In this document: positions 11,546 through 22,955 of the stretch, in pieces
How the letters are laid out: each line of letters begins with the position of its first letter
Numbering within the stretch: position 1 is the first letter of the stretch
Source of the DNA: Typhlomys cinereus
Lineage: Eukaryota > Chordata > Mammalia > Rodentia > Platacanthomyidae
Direction of reading: 5' to 3'
Assembly: GCA_023101885.1 (NCBI GenBank)
Contig: JALPQD010000246.1
Location: 1,054,001-1,118,000, forward strand
Length of the DNA stretch: 64,000 nucleotides
The notes under the pieces: generated by a model
Told to the model about the DNA's origin: nothing
Databases searched by the model: none
The model's input: only the letters and a program-made list of their open reading frames with translations
Made by a program: the position numbers and the translations under genes

Positions 11546-12238
11546 CTCCATCCAAAGAATTAAATATCAGAATCAACTATAACATTTGACCAGCTGCTAC
11601 AATATTACAGCAAATGACATGAATCAGTTTGGTGCTGCCTCCACAATGTGGTGAAAATAAATGGTAATCATGCGTTAAGCATGACAAGGTAGTTACCTGA
11701 GAGTGAGAGGACTGAGAATACACTTAGGATGAATCATTTATAAAATCTTGAGAAGATGGATATGATAATTACTGGCTGTGTTCATGAAACAAAATATCAT
11801 ACTTCAATTATAAATATTATGCATCAATCCAACAGTAAAATTAATCAAAACCAACTGAGGGGAATAAGAAGTGGAAAACTTCTCATTTAGAGATCCAACT
11901 ATCTGTTTCCAGGTTGGAAAATGTTGGGAATTCTGGTTTCAATATTTATTATATACTTATCACACATCCTTTGTCTACATGGCAATGAGAGCCAAAACAT
12001 TCATGTTCTCCATTTCCTAAATCATGCCTTCAAATGTGTGCAGCTGGAGGCCGAACATGGTTACAAATATGCACAACACAACTTCACACTAGGTAGAGGT
12101 TGTTGGAAGCTAACATCTTCAGAATGCATTCAGCTATGACGAATATTGAAGAACAGCATGATGTATTTGTGTTTATTTCTCATAGAAGGCAATTGTCATT
12201 TCATACAATATAAATACATTGTAACATTTTCTTCATTT
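11546..12238. other. unique DNA, nothing recognised
   Basis: A 72-codon plus-strand frame (11921-12139) begins with a hydrophobic stretch but resembles no known secreted protein and lacks promoter or splice support. Confidence 0.4.
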
Positions 12239-12345
12239 TGTGTGTGTGTGTGTGTGTGTGTATACTGTGGAAAACCAAAAGTGACATAGATAGCTATAGT
12301 GAATTGTTTTACTCTCTATTGTTTTGCTATTAGATTCCCACATTC
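12239..12345 (-). mobile_element. B4-type SINE, left part, split
   Basis: TG run plus diverged B4 3' sequence in inverted orientation. It is interrupted at 12345 by a MaLR-like insert and resumes at about 12788. Confidence 0.5.
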
Positions 12346-12787
12346 TGTATTAGTCAATGTTCTGTGGAACAACAGAATTGCTAGAATATACATATGTGTC
12401 TATATATATATATTTATTTATTAAATAGAGTCACAATTAAATAATGTCCTTCTAAGTAGTTGTCTGTAGTTGCTTCATTCTTGACAGGAATGTCTCACAA
12501 AGCTGAGGGGTCCCTTGAAGGTCTTGAGTATCTATCTTGCTGGAGAGTTGAAGATGCTGGGCTCCCATGTCAGCAACCAACAGCTGCAAAACCTGTGAGA
12601 CAAGGCTCCAAAGGCAACAGGAACAGTCTCTAGGTGGAAAGGGCTGAACTCTGAGTCATCCAAGGAGGGAGGCAGCAACACCAGCAGCAAAAAAAAAAAA
12701 AAAAAGACAACACTTCAGGCACCAATGCTTGAAGAGAGGACTCAACAGTAAGTCGATGCAGGCTAAGGAAAGGTCCCAAGATCCTTC
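12346..12787 (-). mobile_element. MaLR-like LTR nested in B4
   Basis: It begins TGTATTAGTCAATGTTCTGT, the inverted 3' end of the MaLR-like LTRs at 19530 and 56050, and includes an AT-rich segment and an internal A17 tract near 12690. CATTC precedes it (12341-12345) and CCTTC ends it (12783-12787), a possible decayed 5-base duplication. The far end does not show the expected TATCACA and may be truncated. Confidence 0.5.
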
Positions 12788-12912
12788 AGGGCTATAATTA
12801 CAGGCCACCTCCATTTCTGGATTATATTTTTATGAGGGATCTGGGGATCCAAACTCATGTAATTTTACTCACAAGACAAAGGCTTTAATCTCTCAGCATC
12901 TCTAAAGCTCTT
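12788..12912 (-). mobile_element. B4-type SINE, right part, split
   Basis: GGGCTATAATTACAGGC is the inverted B1-like core, and GGGATCTGGGGATCCAAACTC with AGACAAAGGCTTTAATCTC is the inverted tRNA-derived head. Together with 12239-12345 it makes one interrupted B4. Confidence 0.6.
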
Positions 12913-13285
12913 ATTGTAGTATTTTCATATTTTAATTTTGTATATTTGGCCCTATATAACAGGTACAATTTCAGATAATAAACAAAACATTCTTAAAGAC
13001 ATATTCTCAAAAATCAAACGTTTCTAATGAAGCATGTTAAAGTGAAGACTTGTTAGAAAATTTATGCAATTTCACTGTAATTAAATGTATTACAATAGAT
13101 AGCAATGCATTTCAAGACACAATATACATGTCAGAATCAATGTGGGCAAAATATAGTTTATTATATCTTTCATGAAACAAATGAGAAGCTATTATAGATT
13201 GAGAATAACTAAGATCATTTTGAAACAAATGGCCTTTGTTTAGGGGAAAAAATCAGAAAAGGAAGGAAAGGAAGGAATAAATAAA

Positions 13286-13403
13286 TCAAAGAAGGGAGGA
13301 AGGAAGGAAAGAAGGAAGGAAGGAAGGAAGGAAGGAAGGAAGGAAGGAAGGAAGGAAGGAAGGAAGGAAGGAAGGAAGGAAGGAAGGAAGGAAGGAAGGA
13401 AGG
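13286..13403. repeat. (GGAA)n microsatellite
   Basis: About 118 bases, uninterrupted from roughly 13312. The minus-strand frame of repeated L-P-S-F is a by-product. GGAA arrays are known as binding platforms for ETS-type factors; use here is untested. Confidence 0.97.
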
Positions 13404-14030
13404 TCATGATTTACATTGGCTTTATATTGAAGAGAAATCATATGTGTCACAAAGTCAGTAAACAGAAAAGGCAAAAGAGTGGGAATATCTAGTAAAGTTG
13501 GTGCATGATACCTAAAAATTCACTACCCTTTGGGAAATACTCTGGAGTCAGACAATGTAGCTAGGGAGCCAATTATCAACTGGAAATAGGAATTGCTCCA
13601 CACAGGAGAATTAAGGAAACTGTTACCCTGAAACAAAGATGCCGTGAATAGATTATCCATGAGGAGTCAGCTTGAAACTTCAGCAGTTCGTGGAAGAACT
13701 GAGTCTTGCAGAAAAGAAAGGTAAGGAAGGTAACAGAGAGGACACAATGCATTGAAAAAGGAGTTTAAGAAGCATAGGCGACAGCAAAGAGGCTTTCAAT
13801 ACGCAGGAAAGAAAGGCCAGCGCGCTTATTGTTTGGAAGGATCAGAACCAATGCTCAGCTATTACTGTCCTTTCACTACAGATGTCATTTAATACTTGAG
13901 GAAGAACCTGACTGGAGCAGACATCAGTTAAGGCCAGCTTGCTGCCTTCTTCTGCCCTCTCCTGGGGCCAACACCACCACCACCACTCCTGTAAGCATGC
14001 CAGCCATTGCTCATGGTGAGCAGGCACAGA
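13404..14030. other. unique DNA, nothing recognised
   Basis: Contains an ACCACCACCACCAC run near 13970. The 129-codon frame at 13829-14218 runs into the TG array and is not credible as a gene. Confidence 0.4.
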
Positions 14031-14032
14031 CA

Positions 14033-14299
14033 TGTATGTGTGACTGTGTGTGTGTGTGTATGTGTGTGTGCATGTATGTATGTGCCTGTGCATGTGTGTG
14101 GTGCATGTGTAGATGTGTGTACGTGTGTGCATGTATGTGCATATATGCATATGTGACTGTTTATGTGTGTATGTGTGCATGTGTGTGTGTGGGTGCATGT
14201 GTATGCATGTGTATGTGATTTGTGTGTGTTTATGTGTGATTGTGTGTGTATGTGTGTGTTAATGTGTGCATGTGTGTGTGGGTGTGTGTGCACACACAT
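14033..14299. repeat. imperfect TG/TATG/CATG array
   Basis: About 267 bases of alternating purine and pyrimidine with frequent GCATG and TATG variants, ending in GTGCACACACATG. It creates the long cysteine/valine and histidine/threonine frames on the two strands. Confidence 0.95.
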
Positions 14300-15519
14300 G
14301 CCTTTTGGAAGAAGCGGCTAATGAGTAGAAAAAGACACTTAGATTCTCTTGTTTTATTTCATGTTAGATTTTTAGACTTAACTTTTAAAAAATTGCTTTG
14401 GCATCTGATTTTACACAATTTTAAGTAATTTTTGTTTCCAAGTTACGTTTACAAAAAAAATGTATCTCATGGATCTCAGCTGCTTTCTCCAGTCAAGGAT
14501 ATCCTGCTTTCATTCCAAGTCTTAGCTTCTGAGTTTGGAAGTTAAGAGTTATTTACATACATATGACCCTCATATGACCCTTTAGTTTCTGCAATGTTTG
14601 TGGGAGGTAGCTTGAAAATATGACTAAAACCAGAACAGTGTAAAAACTGTTCTCTAATTACTATATTTATAAATGATTAAATTTACTTCAAATAGTTATT
14701 AAATATCATAGCATGTATTTATAGATTTTAAGCATCAAATACTTATAAAATATCATTTCATGTAAGAAAGTATAGATTTTAAACTTCATATCATTCTGGT
14801 AATATAAAAAACATACTTTTGGAGAGCAAGATATAAGAAACTAAGTGATCTTAATTTTCCTACACACTAGCAAGTGCCAATTTGAATTGGAAATTAGGGC
14901 TATCTGATAATTAAATTAAAGAAACGAGCCACCTATTGTGTGACGAACTGCATAGCAAAACAGGTGTAACACAAAAGAAGTAGATTGATAAGCAAAACCT
15001 TTAATTAGGAAGGAAGGATCATGAGGGAATTTCTATTATCAAATTATAACAACATAATTGAGTCATATTTTAAAGTAAAGTCAATGAGATGTGTTAATTG
15101 TCTGGGGGCTGGTAGCCAAAAATGTAGGTAATTTGGGAATGAAACCAAATTATACTGAGACAATATACAAATAATGGCAAGAGGAGGGCGAAAAATTTAA
15201 GGTTTCAGAAAATCTGTCTTTGTTACTGTTTTTTTTTTTTTTGTCAGCTCTTTAGGGAAGCAAGGGGAGCTTGTTACAGTATGTACTTTTTTCAGGGTGC
15301 AATGGATTCACTTGACTTTAAATGCATAAAATGAAATCTACATACTATGTTGTTCCACTTCCTCTTTCTTAATTACCCCATCCTGTAACTACGTGACCAT
15401 TCTTCTCTTCTGTATTTATCCATTTTATTTAATTGTTTAAAATCTTTTGCATTTCTCATCTCCTCTATGCAGAATTACTCAAAGCTTTTCAAAAAGCTAC
15501 ATATATGCAATATGGTTAT
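14300..15519. other. unique AT-rich DNA, nothing recognised
   Basis: About 1.2 kb with no gene or repeat that I can name. A T-run of about 13 lies at 15230-15242. Confidence 0.4.
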
Positions 15520-15815
15520 TCCATTTAGATGCATGTGTCAGTTTGACAACTGAGAGCTGATCCTTTGGTATTTCTGTGAACATTTAGCAAATAAAGCAGT
15601 GATGAAAGCTGCTGGTTAATGTGGGAGAACCCAATGCAAGGTGTTAGGGACGATTCCCTATGGAAGTGAATAAAAAGGAGGCGGATGATTCACTATTTAG
15701 GCATCCAAGCATACAGGCTTTGGTCCAGTGACAAAATGTGAGCCTCTCTCAGCTCTCATGAAGATGATGCCATTTCTCTTGGTTCTTGTTAGTGGCATGA
15801 AGTACTCCCATGCCA
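15520..15815 (+). mobile_element. possible MaLR-like LTR fragment
   Basis: TGTCAGTTTGACAACTGAGAG resembles the 5' GTGTCAACTTGAC region of the MaLR-like LTRs elsewhere in the window. The rest is diverged and the end is not defined. Confidence 0.35.
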
Positions 15816-16194
15816 CTAAAGTGTAACCAAGGATGTCAGGTGAGGACACAATCTCTTCTACCCTATGCTGGTTTAGTCATGTACTTATATCAGTAACATG
15901 AAAAGTAAATATAAATTATATGTACTTTAACAAATGTAAATACCTATGATATCATCCTTGTAATCCAGATGAGTGACACAACAGATATTTTAAAAAATTT
16001 CTGAAATCCCATTTAATTGTTTGTGGAAGGAACATATGAGATGAAGTGTATCTAAACTCCTAAAACACTGCAGGACCTTAAATATACTGTTAGTAAATGC
16101 ACTTTATCCTTTTAATTTTTCTTAATTCATGAGGACAATAAATTTATTAAACTTTTGCTCTTTAGTACCCAATCCAACCCTTCTAACACTACAG

Positions 16195-16262
16195 AAAATC
16201 AAACTCCAGTCACCAGGTTTGCAAACAGGCACCTCATCCACTAAACTATCTCATCAGACCCA
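16195..16262 (-). mobile_element. B4-type SINE head fragment
   Basis: AACTCCAGTCACCAGGTTTG and AACTATCTCATCAGACC correspond to the inverted tRNA-derived head of B4 SINEs. Only the head is recognisable. Confidence 0.4.
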
Positions 16263-16447
16263 TGTTTTCAAATCTTTCACAGAGATGAGGTGCCTTTTTG
16301 TGACCGTCCTCCTTTCAGGAGATGTGGTGATAGGACAGCTGCTGCTCAGGTCCTTTGGAAGCAGGCAGCACCTCAGTAAGCTATTAGATGCTGCGGCTCG
16401 CTTGTGACCAGAGGATGCTGTCTGGCAGCTCCAAACCTTCAGACGCT
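16263..16447. other. GC-richer low-copy DNA, left part
   Basis: Contains several CpG and sequences such as GATGCTGCGGCTCGCTTG, unlike its AT-rich surroundings. With 16752-17000 it formed one block before the L1 insertion. Frames on either strand do not show a known protein. Confidence 0.4.
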
Positions 16448-16462
16448 TAAAATGTTCCCTGA

Positions 16463-16736
16463 AACACACAAAAAGAGCTCTAGGCAATGCCACTGAATCC
16501 TTGCACCTCATCAGAGAGGAGGACCCAGAGTGAAGTTTGACATGCACAGTGAAGGATGCTCCAGAATAGCGGGGAGGGGGCACTAAGAAGAAAGGGAGGG
16601 AGGGGGGAAAGGAAAGGGAAAAGGGGGGAGGAATAAGAGGGTCCAGGAAGGTGCGGAGGGAGGGAGGGGATGGGGTGCTTATCAACTTTGTATAACTGGA
16701 AGAAAGAAACAAAAAAATGAAAAAAATAAAAATAAA
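16463..16736 (+). mobile_element. L1 3' UTR, 5'-truncated, intact TSD
   Basis: This is the terminal part of an L1 3' UTR: AGCTCTAGGCAATGCCACTG, a G-rich polypurine tract (about 16570-16675), then AACTTTGTATAAC and an A-rich tail. The 15-base TAAAATGTTCCCTGA flanks it perfectly (16448-16462 and 16737-16751). No ORF is included. The antisense 179-codon frame at 16254-16793 crosses the insertion and is not a gene. Confidence 0.9.
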
Positions 16737-16751
16737 TAAAATGTTCCCTGA

Positions 16752-17609
16752 GCCTTGGGATAGGGTGATTTCAATGTTATGTTTAAGACCCAATGTACTC
16801 CTTTAGGTAGAAGGTTTCTCCATCAGATTCCTTTATGCAGCGGCGTAACTGCCCAAGGAATGAGCAACAACTCCCACGTCCCCACTCAGCCCTGTCAAAC
16901 GCAGTCCCATGCTAAGGAGAAGGATCCATGATTTAGCTTCTACAGGAGTTTCTTCCACCAAGCAAGTCATATTATAAATCCTCTGTTTCTGCAGAAGGTA
17001 GCTTTGTCTACTTTCAAAACACTGTCAGTATATATTCATGTATAATAGCACAATTTCATGCATATGCCACATTTCTTATCAGTTCTTGAGGAGCAGGATA
17101 TTTGAAGCAATTCCTTATCTTGCCATTGTAAATAACATAGAAATAAAGACAGAAGTGTGTTACCTCTGTTAATTTCTAATCTCCATCAGGTTACATGTGA
17201 TCCAGAAAGAAGAAAGGAGAAATTTTTTTTCATTTGAGCATTTAAATTTTTATGTAAGTCAAATTATTTATGTTACTGTGAAACTAATGACAATTTTAAG
17301 CAAAAAGGTATTTTAAATAAATCATCAGAAATTCAAAACATTATATTCTACCAAAAATAAATTTCTTATCCATATAGGTAATTACATGCATTGCCTTATA
17401 TGTTATCACATTTATATTATACATTACATGTATGTGTATCTTACATAATACTTAATTTTAGTTTTTCAAATAGCATAAAAGCAGTAAATACAATTACTAG
17501 AAAAATTTATGTTTTATTTTGGTGTGAATTTTTTAGGGTTTTTATTATTATAATTTTTTTGCGATCTTCATTTAAAGTCTTTACTCTTTGGTTAGGAGAT
17601 AACCTCAAC
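16752..17609. other. GC-richer block right part, then AT-rich DNA
   Basis: 16752-17000 continues the CpG-containing block (ATGCAGCGGCGTAACTGCC). The rest to 17609 is AT-rich with nothing recognised. Confidence 0.4.
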
Positions 17610-18285
17610 AACCAAACAGAACGCAGCCAAGGGCAGTGAAGGGACAGCAAAACTAAAAATAACAAACCATATTTCAGAACACCAAAGACTCTACAATATT
17701 CACCCCAACAAAACCAGCCAAATCTCTACCCATCCCAAAGTTCAGGGAACCTTAGGGAAGTGGGGGCAGCAAGATTGTAAGATTCTAAAGATGGGGAGGA
17801 CCAATGATATGCAAAATACTTCACAAAAGTCAAGGCTGCAACAGCCAGGATATAGCCACAACGTGGTTGCACAATGGCTGACATTTCAACAACCCTCCAA
17901 AGTCTAGCATGGATCACAGGGGAGAAGGCTTAAGGCAGTAGGATCCTTAAAAGTAGGGGGTTGAACAGTCATAATAGAGTTCCCATACTAGCAGGAATCC
18001 CAAGAATGAGCCCCAAGCTATGCCACTGAGTCCTGAATCCTCACTATTATAGATGACTCAGAGGGAAATTCAGTGCTTACATAAACAGATGCTCTGGAGG
18101 ATAGGAGGGAAAAAACAAGAAACACTGAGAGGAGGAGGGAAGGAAAAGGGGTGAGAGGGAAGGGGGAGAATGGGAAAGGGGAGAGTAGAATGTGGAACGA
18201 CAGGGGGGAAAAGAGGAGGGGGAGAAAAGGGGGAATCTATCCAGCTTACACAATTAGGCAAAAGGAGACTCTTACATAATTTTAC
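17610..18285 (+). mobile_element. L1 3' UTR copy
   Basis: Collinear with the inverse complement of 26572-27240. Shared blocks are GCAGCCAAGGGCAGTG, CTACCCATCCCAAAGTTCAGG and CAAAGTCTAGCATGGATCAC, followed by the G-rich polypurine tract (18110-18240) and a short AT-rich end. No ORF2 sequence is present, so it is 5'-truncated within the 3' UTR. Confidence 0.8.
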
Positions 18286-18534
18286 TTTTTATTTTTTTTT
18301 CATTCAGTGAATCATGTTTTCCATGGTGGATTTCCCTCTCAATCCTTCCTTGACAGTTGGGATTATAAATAAAATCCATCACGCTGGGCTTTGAGTTGAA
18401 TTTGTTCAAGTTCTCCCATGTGATCTACATAGATCTTCCAACGTATTATGTTACCAATAGCATACAGCATCCCAATCCGTGTCCATATTTGTAGACCTCC
18501 ATCTAGACAACTTTCATTTTATCTTCTGATAAAA

Positions 18535-18715
18535 AAGAGCTCAACACCCAAATAAAACCTTAGTGCAATGGAGCAGTGAAATAGATGACAGCAACCATCC
18601 ATAATTCAGAGCACCACCAACCCTAAAACTTTCAGTTGAAATCAGAGCAACCAAATCTTTGCCCATCCTAAGGCTCAGGAAATCTTGCAGAAGAAATGGT
18701 AACTTTCATATTATG
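18535..18715 (+). mobile_element. L1 3' UTR fragment
   Basis: GTGCAATGGAGCAGTGAAATAG, AATTCAGAGCACCACCAACC and TGCCCATCCTAAGGCTCAGG repeat, in order, the upstream part of the copy at 17610-18285. It stops before the polypurine tract. The two may be separate insertions or a decayed duplication. Confidence 0.6.
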
Positions 18716-19524
18716 TCAGGTTTTATTTTGCATTCAGCCAATTCTCATGCTAATAATAGAGAGCAAGTTTATGATTTTAATTTTCAGAAATAACTTAGTC
18801 ATTTGAACAGACCATATTTTGAAGGAGAACCTCTGTCTGGTAAATAAACGAATGGACGTCAATCCAGGCTAGCTGAGGACAAAACTAATGAATGCCACAC
18901 CACTTATTTAAGCAATGTTGGCTGCCAACTTCTCAGGTGGCATTTAAAAGAATCATCCTTTTAAAGTTCACAGCAATCGAATTAGCTCAATGCTATTATG
19001 CTCTATTTGTAGTTCAAAAAAATCACAACTGTAGACTAGCATGCACATACATAGAACTTTTGTGATTATTTCAGTTATTAAACTTGGGTCCCTGGGTTTG
19101 TTTCAAACCCCAGTATCAGGGTTGCAAAGGCTTGTGTTTGTAAAATAGACACTGTAATCACACAATATGTGCTTGATCTGAGTCAAAAGGCTTAGAAGCA
19201 ATTTTTAGTCACATGATATAACAGGCTTATTGAAACTTCAAATTCTAGTTGTATTTTGTGCATTTGGATATCTTTTCATTTAGCATATTACTCTGTAATT
19301 CACCTGAAAAACTGTAAAAATAGCCACAGAATCTTTTCAAATGAAAATTAGTTAACCAACTCGTCCTTTAGATAAGAGTGATAAACTTCAGTGTTTCAGG
19401 TTGATCCAGAGGAGAGACTTCACAGTGTAAGATAAGTAAAGACATGATTTTTTTCAAATATATTTTTTTGTTTTTCAAAATGCATCATTCATATTAAAGA
19501 TAGGAATATATAATTAAAGTCATA
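18716..19524. other. unique DNA, nothing recognised
   Basis: No gene or repeat recognised before the target duplication of the following LTR. Confidence 0.4.
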
Positions 19525-19529
19525 GTAAC

Positions 19530-19571
19530 TGTATTAGTTAGGGTTCTCTAGAGTCACAAAATTCACAGAAC

Positions 19572-19612
<41 letters not shown>

Positions 19613-20016
19613 TTATTGAGTCGGCTTACAGATATGGCCGAGGTAGTCCAGCGAAGGCTGTCAGTAGCTGAGGTAGTTCCAACAATGGCTGCCAACAGCT
19701 AGTTGCTCAGTTCGGTAGTCAAGTAGGTGCTGGCTGAAAGCTGGAGAACTCCTGGAGTCTTGGAAGGTCGAAGGAACCGGGCGGACGGAAGGAAGAACAA
19801 TTCCTAGCACAGCTGCAAGAAGGCATCTGTTCTCCTTGGTGGCTCCTTTTTATATGATGCAGTACTGGGAGAATCCTTTGAGAGCTTTGGAGGTCCTGAT
19901 AGGATCTAGGGTGGATATCCTTCAAGTAGTCTCAGTTGATCCTTTCCAGATGTGGTCTCAGCCCAGCTTAGTTAATACTGGGTGTGTCAAGTTGACATCC
20001 AGGCTTAACTATCACA
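19530..20016 (-). mobile_element. MaLR-like LTR with 5-base TSD
   Basis: On the plus strand it runs from TGTATTAGTTAGGGTTCTCT to AACTATCACA, giving TG...CA ends. GTAAC is duplicated exactly at 19525-19529 and 20017-20021. Five-base duplications and these termini are typical of ERVL/MaLR LTRs. The minus strand is sense: GTCAACTTGACAC lies near its 5' end and the GAACCCTAACTAATACA motif at its 3' end. It contains an (AT)n run and no internal retroviral genes. Confidence 0.75.
19574..19608. repeat. (AT)n microsatellite inside LTR
   Basis: About 35 bases of AT within the LTR at 19530-20016, at the place where the related copy at 28710 has a TTATA array. Confidence 0.95.
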
Positions 20017-20021
20017 GTAAC

Positions 20022-20929
20022 CTTATATTTTAAAAAGTTGCAAGCCTTACAAGGGAGTAATTGTTAGTTTTCATTAAAGAAAATGTATACATTTTGTTAA
20101 ATAAATACATTTATATACTTGCTTAAAGGCTTACATTAGGAAATGCACATCCTCAGTAGCCACAAAGGAATACATAACAAAATTAAGTCCTGCATTTAAG
20201 TTGAAATTTTGTACTAGAACAAGAAGGAAAAATGTCAAATAAAAATTCACTTGGTGACCAATTAAAATGATATGTCTTTCAGGAAGACAATTTGACAATA
20301 TTGACCAATAATCTATAATTCTGTTTTTTAACAAAATAGGTTGAAATTTTCCTTAGGCTGATATGGACTTCCCTATATTTATGCATAATTTTATTAATAA
20401 TTAAGTCATTTAAAAAACTAAAATTAGATGACTGAGGTGTTAAAAATTTCTTTTGCTAAACATGATGATGAAGACAAATTCCATAAAATTAATAATGGTT
20501 ACGTCTTTGATAATGATACAGTGTTACTTTACAATGTGAAAAAATATCAAGTGTAGAAAATACAAACTAACATAGTATATCTATTTGCAGTCTCATTAAC
20601 AGTATGGTTTTTTTAATTGATACATGGTAATGTATGCATTTGTGATAAGTTGCAAATATCTAATAGCCCTATAGTGTGTAATGACCAAATTATAATTATA
20701 CTAATTTTAATCTATTAAAACATTTATCAAGATATTGATAGTAAAACTAGACTTCTTTCATCCAGGTCTTTGCAGGTTGTATATATAAGTCATGGTGCAT
20801 TGCAGCTGACCTGCTGTAATAGAGTAGAAATCATTCCTTGCTTCTAATTATGTTTCTCTTTCTTCTCTTAAATTATATTTAATTTTCCACCTTCCTCTTC
20901 TAGACTGCAGTGGTCCAATTCAGTCCTAC
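20022..20929. other. unique AT-rich DNA, nothing recognised
   Basis: No gene, RNA or repeat identified over about 0.9 kb. Confidence 0.4.
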
Positions 20930-21250
20930 ACTTCTGTGGCAGTCACTCTTCCATTGAAGAGTTCTGGGCACAACCATCTTACATGAGAAAAGATTATCTA
21001 TTTTGTTCTTAGTTCCAGAGGCAACATAATACATTTATGGCAGGAATCACTCAGAAGAAGCCATGGCTGAAGACAGAAGCAGGTCAGTACAGGTCACCTC
21101 AGCCCTCGGGAGAAAGAACCGTAGAGTGAAAGGAAGTTGGACAAGGCTACCAAACCTCAGTACCATCCTTTTGTGACACGCCTTCCTCCATCAAGGCTCA
21201 ACCTATGACAGGTGTCACAATCATCTGAAATTTTGACATCAGCTCAAGAT
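20930..21250 (-). mobile_element. possible MaLR-like LTR, antisense
   Basis: TTAGTTCCAGAGGCAACATA and GTGACACGCCTTCCTCCATCAAGGC are in the order of the inverted rodent MaLR-type LTR. Strongly diverged, borders approximate. Confidence 0.45.
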
Positions 21251-22649
21251 TCAAGTATATATATATCTGTGGCTGGCCAGTAACTCACATTTAAACCATG
21301 ACAACTTATATGGATGACACTTAATTCCTACTATTTTTACTTTCCAGGAACATGTGTATGCGCAAAATATGTTGAAAATACTTGTCAATCAATTTCACAA
21401 CTACATATCAATCAAAGAAATAATACTAACAATCAAGGTGGGTACTGCTGTAAGACAAGACTATTACAGAATACATTAGTATAGCCAAGGTGTGAATAGT
21501 GATGGAAAATCACTAATGCATAAATTTGAGGTATTTCCAAATTGGAAATGCAAGTTATTTTCTAAAGTAATGTATTTAAATTTAACCAATGAGATACATA
21601 GAAAATCTAAATAGTACTTTTCTATGCAATAATCCTGTTAATAATCCTGTTAACAAGAATATAGTAAAGTGTTTTGTAATAAATCTAATTCAATTGAGTA
21701 TTGGCTATTATATATCTGTTGAAAATTAAATTTGAATAGGGAGTATACATGCATGTTTATATTAATTAATTTTACTTGAGTAAGCCAATTGTAATATTAG
21801 CATGGTTATTTCTAATAAACTCAATAATGGACAATAAATAGTAAGGAAGAAAAAATAAAAGAAAGGTAAAGTAGATGTTCTCATCAACTGAAGCAAAGAA
21901 TGTTTGAGAAGTCAATGCTGAAGTTAGAATCCCTAATGGATGAATAAGTACTTGTTCCAAAGTAAAAGAGAGGTAAAAATAGAATCATAAAATGTTGAAA
22001 GCATTCCCATACCTCAGGAAAATGTGACCTTTAGAGAAGTTTAAAATCAGAACAGATGAGAAATTATCAAACAAAGCTTACAAAAGTCAGGTGAAGAAAA
22101 ATGAAGTAGAATTTTTTAAATTGATACAATACTTTTATTGGCAATAAAAGAAAAATAATTCAAAGGTCAAGGCATTTATATACAAAGGCAATTAATATTG
22201 CAGAGGAGTCAAGCACTGAAATAAGTTATGAGAAAATAAGAATTGTTGACTTTTGTTGCAATTGATAACTGTCAAAATCCCAGACTCACTCTAAGAAAAA
22301 TAGATCCAAGGAGAATATAAATAGAAAGAGGAAGATGTAAGAAGTAAGAAATAGTGAAACATAACAGAGACTTCATGAAAAGAAAAATAAATGGCTCAGA
22401 GTTTGAATAGATAATAATCTCCATAAAGTTCTATGTAAAAAAATGGATTGGCTCCATTCCATATTTAAACATAGTATAAATAAATATGGGATAAATAAAT
22501 ATGTTGACTTCTTCAAAGGTGAAGACATAAAAATGGCAACAAAAGAGAGAAATGATTGGAATTTCAAATGTCTCAGGAAAAATGTAATAATTTACCTAGG
22601 TAATATGAAGAATGATAGTGAAATTAAAGTCTTTCTTTTCATGTATGAG
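21251..22649. other. unique AT-rich DNA, nothing recognised
   Basis: A 12-base unit, AATAATCCTGTT, is tandemly repeated near 21628-21652. Nothing else recognised. Confidence 0.4.
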
Positions 22650-22955
22650 TATATGGTGTGTGTGCATGCATGCATGCATGTGTATGTGTGTGTGTGTGTG
22701 TGTATGTGTTCATGTCTGTGGTTGCATGATGATGTGTACTTGTGGAGACCTATGATATCTGGGATCAGTCTCAACTGCTCTTCCACCTTTGTTTTAAACT
22801 GAGTTTTGATTGTTTAGAAAACTCAGAAATTTCTAGGGCTAGAATTACATGGGCTGCAATATCCCTCTGGCATTTTTGTTTGGTATCTGGGAAGCCAAAC
22901 CTTTTCTTCTGAAGCAAAGACTTTAACCAATGAGTTATCTCCTCAGACCAAAATT
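22650..22955 (-). mobile_element. B4-type SINE, antisense
   Basis: TG/CATG-rich tail at the left, GTGGAGACCTATGATATCTGG in the position of the inverted B4 3' part, and AATGAGTTATCTCCTCAGACC as the inverted tRNA head at the right. Quite diverged. Confidence 0.55.

Noticed and set aside
13842..14299. His/Thr-rich and Cys/Val-rich frames of 118 to 129 codons
   Set aside because: All arise from the TG/CATG array in different frames.
16254..16793. 179-codon minus-strand open frame
   Set aside because: It crosses an L1 3' UTR insertion, including its A-rich tail and both copies of the target duplication, so it cannot be an original gene.
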